Shown here piece after piece: positions 9,766 to 19,498 of a DNA stretch of 64,000 nucleotides (its first letter is position 1; the number at the start of each line of letters is the position of its first letter). Under the pieces are notes generated by a model, which searched no databases, was not told the DNA's origin, and saw only the letters and a program-made list of their open reading frames with translations. Position numbers and translations under genes: made by a program. This stretch comes from Pseudovirgaria hyperparasitica (lineage: Eukaryota > Ascomycota > Dothideomycetes > Acrospermales > Acrospermaceae): positions 62,001 through 126,000 of the forward strand of contig NW_022985564.1 in NCBI RefSeq assembly GCF_010093815.1, read 5' to 3'.

Positions 9766-10818
9766 ATGTCCCCCCAACCCCCCGCAGTCGACATCCTAAT
9801 CCTCGGCACCAGCTGGACAACAACCTTCCTGACGCCCCTACTCCGCGCCCATAACATAACCCACGCAACAACAAGCACAACCGCCCGCCCAGGCACCCTC
9901 CCCTTCCACTTCGTCCCCTCCACCCCCTCCACCGACCAGGACGACGACGAAGTCGGATCCCAAGCCCAATACACCGCCCTCCCCCCCGCAACCCTAATCC
10001 TAATCACATTCCCCCTCACCACCGCCTCGCACACCACCCAGCTCACGCGCCACTACACAGCCACCCACCCCAGCGCAACACCGTATTTCGTCCTCCTAGG
10101 CAGTACACGCATCTTCACTCCCACGCCTTCTTCTCCGCTGAGCTACGACGCCTCTTCTCCCCGCGCAGTAGCCGAAGACACCCTCCTCGCGCTCTACCCC
10201 TCGCGTGCGACGGTGCTCAACCTCGCGGGTTTATACGGCCGTCCGCCTATAGAACCTACTTCGACGACGACGACCACCGCCAGCGGAGAAGAAGAAAGCA
10301 GCAGACACAGCGCGCGCGATCCGCGGTCCTGGCTGTCGCGTGTGGCGCCGGGGAAGGAGGCGTTGGGGCGAAAGGGCGCGCTGCATTTGGTGCATGGCGG
10401 GGATGTAGCGCGGGGTGTGCTGGGGGTTTGGGGGTGTATTCGCGCGGAGGGTGGTGGTAGTACTACTACAGGGAAGACTGGGGATGGGGAGAGTGGGAAG
10501 GATGGGAAGGGTGCAAAGGAACAGATCTGGGGCCGGCGGTGGATAGTCACGGACTTGCACTGGTATGACTGGTGGGAGCTTGCGTTTGCCTGGGGGGACG
10601 GACGGCTAGATCACGGGGCGGACGCGGGGAAAGATGGCGACGGAGAGTATAGAGAGTGGGTGATGCAGTTGATGGAGGAGCATGGTGTGCGGGCACTGCC
10701 GCGGCCGGTGGAGGTGGTGGGCCGGGTGTTGGATTCGCGGGCGTTTTGGCGGGCTGTTGGGATGGTGCCGGGGCGGGGACATGTGCTTTCTGTTGTTGGG
10801 GGGGAGGAGGATTGGTAG
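9766..10818 (+). CDS. Rossmann-fold SDR/epimerase-like protein (350 aa)
   Basis: The N-terminus VDILILGTSWTTTFLTPLL is a beta-alpha-beta dinucleotide-binding start with a G-T-S loop in place of the full GxxGxxG. Next come a hydrophobic strand (ATLILITFPL) that would carry the cofactor side, and YFVLLGSTRIF with the following SYDASSPRAVAEDTLL helix. These match the layout of atypical extended SDRs related to bacterial YeeZ and fungal NAD(P)-binding homologues. A loop rich in Thr/Glu and another rich in Gly/Thr (residues about 165-180 and 225-245) are insertions of low complexity. The C-terminal part (WIVTDLHWYDWWELAFAWG) is conserved-looking. It probably binds NAD(P); substrate unknown. It is single-exon, and its stop is only 159 bp from the stop of the convergent P450 gene, so the 3' ends probably overlap as transcripts. 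Confidence 0.7.
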   Translation: MSPQPPAVDILILGTSWTTTFLTPLLRAHNITHATTSTTARPGTLPFHFVPSTPSTDQDDDEVGSQAQYTALPPATLILITFPLTTASHTTQLTRHYTATHPSATPYFVLLGSTRIFTPTPSSPLSYDASSPRAVAEDTLLALYPSRATVLNLAGLYGRPPIEPTSTTTTTASGEEESSRHSARDPRSWLSRVAPGKEALGRKGALHLVHGGDVARGVLGVWGCIRAEGGGSTTTGKTGDGESGKDGKGAKEQIWGRRWIVTDLHWYDWWELAFAWGDGRLDHGADAGKDGDGEYREWVMQLMEEHGVRALPRPVEVVGRVLDSRAFWRAVGMVPGRGHVLSVVGGEEDW

Positions 10819-10977
10819 GGGTTAGATGGGAGAGGGAGACTCTAGCATGATCCGGCATGATCTATCTAGCATATACGAAATAGAATAGAAACCAACACCA
10901 CATTCCATCCACGCACAACCACCCTTCCCCCCCCCCCCCAAACCCAGCCCATGTGCCCCCCTAACCACCAACCACAC

Positions 10978-12868
10978 TCACGCCCTCCGCCTCACCCGAA
11001 TCGTCGCCTTCATCGGCGGCAACACCGTCGGTCCAATCCACGTATTCGCCGGCCGTTCGGGCAGCCGCTCAATCTCATAGTTCATCACCACGTACGCAAT
11101 GTACATCTTCAGCTCGTGCGTGACGAAGAAGCGGCCGGGACTAAATATCAAAAACACACACACGTACGTTAACACGGCTGCTCTAGGAAACGTGAAAGAG
11201 GAGGGAGGGGAGATGAGAGACTCACCAAGCATGCCGCCCATGGCCAAACGGCAAAAACACATCACTCGTACTGACCATACTCAGATTCTTACCCGCCAGC
11301 ACGTCCGCGCGCCCCCTTTCCCTATCCCCACCACCACCACCACCACCACCACCACCATCCTCACCCCCAAGCCCCCCCGCCCCCTCCCGCACGCGCGAAA
11401 AGCGAAACGCATCAAACACATCCGGCCGGGCATAAACCCCAGGATCATGATGCACACTATTAACATCCACAGCCACAAACGCGCCCTGCGGGGCCGTCCA
11501 GCCCTCCACCTCATTGCGCACCCCCAGCGGCGCCAAGATCTTGCGCACGACGCCCGTAGTCAGGAAATTGCGTATGCGCATGCTCTCGCGGATGGCGCTG
11601 TCGGTGCGCACGAGGCGGTTGAGGCTCTGCTTTGTCCAGATGCCGTCGGGGCAGTCTGTGCGGTAGACGTGGGTGATTTCGTCGGTTATGGTGGCGAGGG
11701 TATCGTCGGCGGGGCATGTGGGCGAGGGGGCGAGGATGTCGAAGAGGAGGTTTGTGATTGTGAAGGTTGTGGTGTGGATGGCGGCGAAGTTGAGGGGGGT
11801 GAGGTATTGGGCTAGGAGACGCGGGTCGAGCTCCTTTGTGCGGTGCTCGGCGCGGGCGGTGTCGATGTACCACTGGACGAAGTCGTTTGGCTTTTCTGCG
11901 TCGGGGTGGTCGGAGGAAGCGAGGGTGGCGAGACGGCGCTTGATAAAGGGGATAGTCCACTTTGTTGTCTTGCGGTAGTGGATGTAGTTGGGCAGACAGA
12001 CGAGCGGGCCGAGCAGCGGGCGCAGCACGCCCGGACAGAGGTTCATGAGCATGGTGGAGCGGAAGACGGCGTTGGCAAAGGCGCACATGGCGTCCAGCAG
12101 CGGCTTTTCGCGGCACAGCGGCAGGCCGAGGAAGACGCGGTTGGACAGCCGCGCAATCACGTCGAGCGCATTCTCGTACACGCAAATCTCCTTCCAGGCT
12201 GTCGTGTCGCGGCCCCAGGTGTCGTCAAAGGCCTGGCGGGTCTCGTCCCAGGTGGCGGGTAGGAGGGCTGGTAGTTTGCGGGCGAGGTTCTTGTGGATGA
12301 CGTGCTCGTGGAAGCATTCCTTGATTAGGATGGGGTTGGGGAAGGTGTAGTCTGCGTTGAGGGACTGGCGGTGGGCCTCGGAGACGCTCGCGACGTCGCT
12401 GCGGATTGGGGGGTCAGCGTCAACACATTTAAGAAGGACAAGGTGGACATAATTACTCGGGAAAGTCAAGCAGCCATTTGAGCTGCGCCCTGGGCACGAC
12501 AATCTCAGGGGTGCCAAACAGCGTGCGATAGACGTAGGAACGGCCTTTTTGGTGGTACTGCAGGGGCAAAACACGGGTCAGTCTGCGGCTCGTTTCTCGT
12601 GAATGCTGTGCGACCATGAAGAGACCATGATCAGGATTGCCGTCCTTACATTCGCGTAGCCATCCGCGAGGTACGCTCTCGCATTCCTGAAGCCGTCGAG
12701 TCGCAGACGGATGTCGCCAAAGAGACGCACGCCCGGCGGTTTGCCCAGCCATGGCAGCTCGGCGGGAACGGGCGTGGTGGAGGTGAGGAGAGAGTATGCG
12801 AGATAGTAGAGGGCGCCAAGCCCCAGGGCGGCCCAGAGGGTAGGGATAGAGAGGGGCAGCTCCATCAT
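10978..12868 (-). CDS. Cytochrome P450 monooxygenase (551 aa, 4 exons)
   Basis: Model: exons 12868-12650, 12557-12457, 12398-11226, 11140-10978. Introns have GTAAGG/CAG, GTAATT/CAG and GTGAGT/TAG ends. An N-terminal anchor (IPTLWAALGLGALYYLAYSL) is followed by a proline hinge (PVPAELPWLGKPPG), as in microsomal P450s. The I-helix (FAAIHTTTFT, about residue 315) has AAIHTT rather than AGxDT, as in the fungal ent-kaurene-oxidase-like P450 group. The K-helix ExxR is ESMR (about 377). The heme loop FGHGRHACPGRFF is complete only after splicing, because the codon for the ligand Cys498 is divided by intron 3. It should catalyse NADPH-P450-reductase-dependent oxidation on the ER. Substrate is unknown: no backbone biosynthetic gene lies in the window, so a cluster role is unsupported. 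ATG 12865 is an equally possible start (Met-Met). Confidence 0.88.
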
Positions 12869-13611
12869 CTGGGGACTGACTGGATGGATGGATGGGAAGA
12901 GGGAGGGATCTCACGTAACACGACGCAATGGATGGATGCAAGCAAGGGGCGTTAACTCGCAGACGCGCGCTTATTATGGGTGAGATAAATATGTGGGGAG
13001 GACTTGGGAGGAGGAGGAGGAGGGGAGGAATTTGAATATTTTGGAAACGAAAGATGGTTATAATTATCAGTCAACCAATTCCGGGCCTTTTAGTTGATTG
13101 ACTAGTCCGCCGCCGTTCCGGTCCGGTCAACCAATCGACATGAGGGGAGTCCGCACCCGGCGCGCAGTGGTCCGTCCACAGAGTTGCAATGCATCACCCG
13201 TTAGTTAGCAACGTCGCAACGTCGCAACGTAGGAACGTAGGAACGTAGTAATATGGCTCCAGCCCGATCGGATACACATACACAGACACATGTACATTGG
13301 CCCAACATTGCCCGCCAGTTCAACGGCTTGCTCGAGGTGGTGGTGGTGGTGGTGGTGGTGCTCGAGGCTGCCACAAGCAAGCAAACAATACAACATCCGT
13401 GACATGGCTTCCACCTTTCCGAGCCGGGATGTATAGCAACACCGGTGACCGCAGGCTGTGTCGCGTTGTATGTCGTCTCGAGCGACGCGTTCAACGTGTT
13501 GCCGTCGAGTCGAGCCAAGAGTCAAGCAGTCAGGCCAGAGTCACGCAGTCAGGCTGCAAGTCACGCAGGCAGGCAGCAAACCAAGTCCAACATGTCCATT
13601 TTCTCGGGTAA

Positions 13612-13879
13612 TCTATATAAAGGAGGGTATATTGCCGTCGTAATATCATAAGACGCATTTTAGACATACATGAACGGGGTCAGGCCATTCAGCATCGCGC
13701 GCATCGCCTTCCTGCAAACCAATGGATGCGCGCCCGGATATCGTCCAAAAGCATGCCCCCAAAAATTATGCATTTCCAAACATGAACTTCCAACATGCAC
13801 TGCCAAACATGCACTGCCAAACATGCATTTTTCCAAAATATGCTCTGTCCAAATATGCCCTCCAAACGGTGCAGAATAA
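13612..13879 (+). other. Possible small ORF with TATA box (69 aa)
   Basis: TATATAAAGG at about 13612 lies 58 bp upstream of ATG 13670, which opens a 69-codon ORF starting MNGVRPFSIARIAFLQ and ending at 13879. It contains six Cys, but these and the Lys/His/Ala content come largely from the overlapping CATGCA tandem repeat. There is no clear signal peptide and no recognised family. Promoter-like spacing is the only support. Confidence 0.2.
13780..13865. repeat. Imperfect 13-14 bp tandem repeat (CCAAACATGCACTG-like)
   Basis: Successive copies of (C)CAAACATGCACTGC, then degenerating CCAAAATATGC and CCAAATATGCCC units. It is a minisatellite-scale array between the P450 and the wall-protein gene. 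Confidence 0.6.
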
Positions 13880-14068
13880 TTACATTAGTGTGTATTATGG
13901 CGCGCGCGCGTGTGCGACGAACGCCTGTCCAGCAGCCTTGGGCAGTCCTAACCAAAACGACTGCCCAAGGAGTTGGGAGGGTAGAATGCAAAACGGTTCC
14001 ATGTCATGCAGTGTATAGAATGTGTTGGTTTTTTTTTTTTGGAAGCAAGGACAAGAAGCCATCGGGGC

Positions 14069-16510
14069 TTACATCCAGCCTAGGCCGACACCAATGGCAC
14101 CAGCAACCCAGGCCTCGATACCTCCGGCGCCTCCCATCAGTCCGCCAGGGCCGTAGCGGGCTGCAGCGCCTGTGCTGCCTGGATCGTACATTGTGATTGT
14201 GGGTGTGTACTCGGTCGTGGGACTCGGCGTCGTGACTTGTGTGGGCGGCTGAGGAGGAGTGCTTGTTTCGGGGGGTGGAGGAAGAGGAGGAGAGTCTGAA
14301 GTTGGAGGAGGAGGAGGGGATGAAGGAGGTGTAGGAGGACTCGACGACGGCGCGATGCTCGAAGGAGACGCAGGTGGGGGAGGTGGGGGGTTCGATGATG
14401 GAGTGGGGGATACTGCAACCGATGAGTCAGGAGTGAAAGGCGGATTTGAAGATGGCGGTGCTGGAGGATTCGGCGAGGGCACCGTACTTGGAGTTTGGAT
14501 GGCAGACTCCCTCGAATAGGCAGTGGTAGTCTGCCTCTCAATAGTGGCGGTTCTGGTCAAAACGTTTTGGAGGTTCTGAGTGACATCTCCAGTCACGGTC
14601 GGGACGCTGCGGATGGGGTCGCAAGACTCGCCAATGGGCTCGCCACCAAGCTGCTCAATGATGGTGGGCAGGGTGTTGAGATAGTCAATCAGGGCGTCTG
14701 GCGGGCTCGGGGGCGTAATCTCGGCGCGCTCAAAGATGAGCGGGGCATAGTCAGTCGGCACCGGCAGGGTGAGAGTGGCAGCGCTCGAGACACATGCCGT
14801 AGGCTGCGCAATGACCGTGGATCGCGTAAAGTCATTGTACAAGACATAGGTGGTCGGGTAGGTCCTGTGGGGGAAGAATGTTAGCCGACTTCTTTTTTAC
14901 AGTTTGACCAAAAGTACGAACAGAGTAGTGCCATACGACTCCCAGGTAATCTCAGGCGTGGGAGTGGCGGCTGGAGGCTGATTGACCGTCTCTCCGGTGA
15001 TGGTGGTGACTGAACCGTCCAGACGGGAGAGAACGGTGATGCCGACGACGGTGTTGTAGAATGTGACGGTATTGGTAGAGACGGTACCGGGGTACGCAAG
15101 CTCCGTCGCGGTGACGTCCACTGTACAGCCTTGGTCGCAAGAAATGGACGGCGACGAAGGAGGTTGAGATGGCGTGGGGGTTGGCGTCGGAGTGGGCGTG
15201 GGCGTGGGCGTGACTCCGGGCGTAAGGGTGAAGGTGACGGTGGACGTGACTGTGGACACAAAAGTGGTAGTCTCGCCAGGCAGGGTGGTGGTGACAATGG
15301 TGGTGATAATATCACCGGGCTGAGTGACGATGCTTCCCGGAAGGGTCACTGTATCCGGGGGCAGCGTGACTGTCTCTACGGAAGTGACCGTCTCTGGCGG
15401 GAGAGTGGTGGTGATGATTGTGGTAAAGGTGGTTATGCTGACGCTAGTGATGACTGAGGTGATAACATCCGTCTCGACAATGGTGGTAGGCTGAGTAAGG
15501 ATTGACGTCTCAATCTCCGTGACCGGATAAGACTCGGTAAGCACGCTGGTGTCAAGCTCGGTGGTGACGACAGTCGTAGGCTCGTAGATGGTCTCGCGGA
15601 TCGTGGTTGGAACGGTCGTCGGGACCACGGTGGTCTCGGTCTCGGTGATGTAGGTTGGGACCAGGGACGTGTAGGTCGTGGTGTAAGTCGTCGTGGTGGT
15701 CTCGGTGGAGATGATGGTAGAGGTCTGAATGACAGTGACCGGGTAATACTCGGTGATGAGAACGGTGGTTGGGTAGTAGTCCACGCGGGTAGTGGTTTCG
15801 ACGACGGTGGTGGGCAGGAACTCAGTCGAGACAACAGTGGTCGGATAGTACTCCGTGGTGACGACAGTTGTTGGCACAAACTCGGTGTGGGTGATGCAGT
15901 ACGTCTCCGTGACGACCTCGGTGATGGTTGTTGGCACGTAGTCGGTGTAGACGGTGGTGTATACCGAGGTGACGGGCGTGGGGACAAGCTCAGTGCGCAC
16001 GTCGGTGACGACGTCGGTCTCGACGATGGTGTTGTCGAGGGTGGTGGGCTGGTAGACAGTCTCCTTCTCGGTGACGGGGATGGTGGCGTTGGAGACGTAG
16101 GTAATGTAGGAGGTGACGGTGGAGACGTATGAGTAGGTCTCTATGACGGAAACAGTCTTGGTCACGGTGCCTTCAGACGGACAGACGAGCGAGCTGGACG
16201 GGCCGGACGAGCTTGGTGGGCTTGAAGGGCTCGAGGGGCTTGAAGGGCTCGGAGTGGGCTCTTCTGAAGTTGGAGTCGGCGTGGGAGTAGGCGTAGGGGT
16301 AGGCTCTGGAGTTGGAGTGTCTGGCGGACAGCCATATCCCTCGCAGGGAGCTGGAGTGGGCGTGGGAGTGGGAGTCTCTGGAGGAGGCGGACAGCCGTAG
16401 CCGTCGCAGGGCCATGGAGAGCTGGATGGAGAATCGGCAGCTGGAGGCGAGCCGTCGTAGGTCGCGGCAGACAGGCCAAAGAGAGCGGCCAGCAGTAGGT
16501 GACGACGCAT
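14069..16510 (-). CDS. Secreted Thr/Tyr/Pro-rich, probably GPI-anchored wall protein (794 aa)
   Basis: Exons 16510-14922 and 14864-14069 are joined by a 57-nt intron (GTTCGT...CAG, with GCTAAC branch-like site). This keeps the frame and gives YGTTLTYPTTYVLYNDF across the junction. The start ATG 16508-16510 gives a signal peptide (MRRHLLLAALFGLSAATYDG); an in-frame ATG at 16741 would bury it. Two CxGYGCPP motifs are separated by TP repeats. About 300 residues follow of degenerate repeats with Thr-Thr-Val and Tyr-Tyr-Pro-Thr-Thr-Val cores (VVSTEFLPTTVVETTTRVDY style), then a CDQGC segment, a conserved-looking globular stretch (FERAEITPPSPPDALIDYL), a Pro/Ser linker, and a hydrophobic tail (IEAWVAGAIGVGLGWM) consistent with GPI attachment. 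It is likely heavily O-mannosylated cell-wall or adhesin-like material. The donor is weak; homologues would confirm it. Confidence 0.75.
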
Positions 16511-18928
16511 GGTAGCGAGTGTGGGCGTCGTCGTCGAACCGTTAAAAGGATGAAGCAGTCCGTCGTAGAAGCAGGAGACGGCGACCTTTTTTCGGATGTA
16601 TGTTAGAAGAGAGTGACCAAGGCCGGGAAAAAGGAGGAATTGAATTGAAGGGAGTTGGGAAGAGAGGTTAAAAGAGGAGTAGGCAGAGAACGAACGGGTA
16701 AACAGGTCCGGGAGTGGCAAGCATGAAGAGAAAAGAAGCATGGCATGGCGCGAGTGGGTTTGTGTGTGGGAGAGAGTGTGTTTGTACCGACAAGCGGAAA
16801 GAGTGGATCAGGAACACGACTTACCTTACTACGACTACTACCTCTCTCTCTCCCCGTCTAGGCTGGGTGGGTGGATGGATGAGTTTGTGGGAAAAAGGTG
16901 GAGCAAGAACGAGGTGTAGTAGGATGTGGGAAGGTATTTAGGTAGTAGTGAGTAATGAGTAATGAGTGATGCAGCAAAGGTTTAGTAGTAAAAGGTATTA
17001 GATGGCACTGTACCTTGAACGACGACGATGCATGGCTTAGTTCAGACCGGGGGAGGGGGGGAGGGAGGGATAGAGAGGCCCATGGGATATATAGATAAAA
17101 AGAACGACGACAAGCAAGCCGACAAGGCTGCGGAAGGAGCAGCAGCAAGTGATTGGGAGGAGGCATCTCGCATCACGCATCTCGCATCACGCATCTCGCA
17201 TCTCGCACCATCCAAGCTTTGACACTACCAATAACTAATTAGCGGGCGAAGACGAGGACAAATGAATGGATGGATGGAGGCAGTTGGGCGTAAACAAGAA
17301 AGTGTATTATAGCGTGTGAAGGGAGTGGAGTGGGATGCATGTTGGACGCCAGAAGAAATCAGCAGGAGCGATCGTAGCAAGTGCGACGGACGCAGCCCAA
17401 AGAGGGAAACAGCAGGCCGGAAGAGGACTAGCGGGACAGTGAGCAGAAGTGGCAGGAGCAGCAGCTTAACAGTCAATACTTATTGCCGCAACGACAGCGA
17501 ATCCACTCCAGCTGCACTTTCACCTTGACCTTGCAGTAGAGGAGACGGACAGAAGAAGTGATGGCTGAAGAAGAGAGTGTCGACTGGCTTGGACGACTTG
17601 TACAAACACTCACTCACTCAGTCACTGACTCACTCCAACAGTCCTGTCAATGTTATACTATATATCATCGTTATTCAAGGTGAGTAGTAAAGTGTGATGG
17701 AGTGTAAGACAACAAGGCTGAGAGAGAGAGAGAGAGAGATGGGTCTAGGGTGCAGGGTCAGACACGCTAGACTATACTGGGCTAGCGGGGCCAAGACAGG
17801 CACGACTAGTAGTGTGCTGACTAGTCTAGTGCGCGGCGGAGATCGGGCGAGGCTGAGAGTTGATGGATGAGAGACAGCGAGACAGCAAGTAAAGGGTGCG
17901 GCGGCGGCGTGTGTTGTGTTGTTTGTGTCTGTCTAGTACACGGCCAGTCCAGTCGACACAACAGAGAATGACGTGTAGACATGTCCTGTATACACTGGAC
18001 TGTAGTCGGATATACTACAACAACAGCATCAACAATAGGGCAGTCTTCGCCCCCTCCAGTTGTTGTCTATCAGCACTATCAGCACCATCAGCACCATCAC
18101 GCCCCAACACCCGCTAAACTGCTGCTAGCCCCCGATTTCCCGACTCCGAGCCCCACCAGCGCGCGGACGGGCGACGGGACTGCGCACAACACAGCACGGT
18201 CCCAGTAATTCTCCGACTTGAGGCCTCGCTTCCAACTCTCCACGCCTCCACACCACCACACACCACCGTGTCGTCCGTGCGCTGACTACACTTTGTTTTC
18301 ACTTCTCAAGAGTGGCATATCTTCGCCCCCTCGTTCGATTCCAGCGACAGGAATAGCAAAGACGATAAACAACTTCAATAATCTCTGTCTTATTCAAATT
18401 GAGACAGCAGTCTTGCTTGTTGCTTGCCATCACCTGATCGCCATTCCCTTCTGTATTGTCCCTCCCGTTGTCACGCCGCCTAGCCTCCACCTAATCCTGT
18501 TACTGTTGCTGCTGTGCCGCACTCCTGCAGCTTCACTGCTTGCTGGATGGATGGATGGATGCTCAACTATGACTCTCGTGCAGCCATCTCCCTCTCTATT
18601 GGCTCCTTGAAGCCTGATCATTATCTTCGCCCTGGCCCGTTCCGCTCTCGCTCCTCACTCTAATTACTACTATACTACCGCCTCCGCCACAGCCTGGCCA
18701 CTTTACTCTCTCTCATCTTCGATCTGTTGCTTCATCTCCTTCCATCACTTGCATATCCAATTCTCCATCCTCTCCCTCAACCGACGAGGCCAGCCTTGTC
18801 TCTCCCCGTTCACCATTATTATCCCCAGTCCAATCTAGATAGCAACTGCCAGCACCCCCCCTCCCCCTGATCTTCCAATATTCTCTATTCTTATCCTCAC
18901 ACTCTTACGGCCACCCATATAATCTAAG

Positions 18929-18929
<1 letters not shown>

Positions 18930-18966
<37 letters not shown>
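18930..18966. repeat. (GT)n microsatellite
   Basis: About 18 uninterrupted GT dinucleotides in the presumed leader/promoter of the pseudo-protease gene. Confidence 0.9.
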
Positions 18967-18968
<2 letters not shown>

Positions 18969-19464
18969 TATGTGCCGCGCTCGCCCACGCCAGGATCATG
19001 GTGGGCCTGTCTCGTTTGCTGACAGCTCAATCCCTTGCATATCACATTCCCACCCTGGATCTGCCTATTCTCTCCCATTCTCCCATCCAATTCATCCGAC
19101 TCATCCATCCATCCATCCAATCCATTCTATCCCGCCATCCACTCTCCCTCCCTCCATTCATCATCACTTCTGCCTATGACCATTACTCTCCTACTCGTCC
19201 TCTAAGCCGCACTTTATCCGCCCATTCCATCTCTCCCTCTCAGCCTCACCTTCGCCGCATACACTCTCTTACTCCTCTTCTCTGCCCGTCCATTCACTCT
19301 TCTCTACTCTTCCTCCTCCTCTCCATGTAGTGTGGGGTTGTGGCTCCCGCCTAGACCATCCTCCATACCCATGTCCGTCTGCCTGCTTTAAGCTTACATG
19401 CCACCACACTCACGCTCTCTTGCTTCTACTGTCGCTCACATCCAACCTACCTTCCGACTCTCCT

Positions 19465-19465
<1 letters not shown>

Positions 19466-19491
<26 letters not shown>
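19466..19491. repeat. (GTC)n microsatellite abutting a start codon
   Basis: Eight consecutive GTC triplets directly followed by GCCGCCATC-ATG. In the frame of the downstream gene these read as poly-Val. Confidence 0.85.
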
Positions 19492-19495
<4 letters not shown>

Positions 19496-19498
19496 ATC

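Larger units (their letters stand above)
12869..14068. other. Intergenic region with short tandem repeats
   Basis: Upstream of the P450. It contains a 9-bp repeat of CAACGTCG/GAACGTAGG type (13207-13250), a GGT/CACC trinucleotide run (13337-13360), and a tandem run of 'CCAAACATGCACTG'-like units (13780-13865). A TATATAAAGG box at 13612 precedes a 69-codon ORF listed separately. Otherwise no gene is visible. Confidence 0.45.
16511..19498. other. Long intergenic/leader region between divergent genes
   Basis: About 3 kb with no conserved ORF. It includes GA/CT tracts (17723-17740 AG repeat; C/T-rich 18600-19330), CATCC-type runs, a (GT)n microsatellite at 18930-18966 and a (CGT)n microsatellite immediately upstream of the next start. 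The C/T-rich stretch right of 18300 probably includes the 5' leader of the gene at 19499. Confidence 0.4.

Noticed and set aside
11511-12185. 224-codon ORF on the minus strand, out of frame with the P450
   Set aside because: Pro/Arg/His-rich shadow of the third P450 exon in another frame.
16510-16741. Upstream in-frame start for the wall protein (ATG 16741)
   Set aside because: It would place 77 residues, including a Lys/Arg-containing stretch, ahead of an obvious signal peptide.
18331-18346. GTTCGATTCC, resembling a tRNA T-loop
   Set aside because: The flanking bases do not pair as a T-stem, and no anticodon or acceptor stem is found at the expected distances.
18931-19179. Cys/Val alternating ORFs from the GT repeat
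   Set aside because: Frame is written by the (GT)n microsatellite; not a gene.
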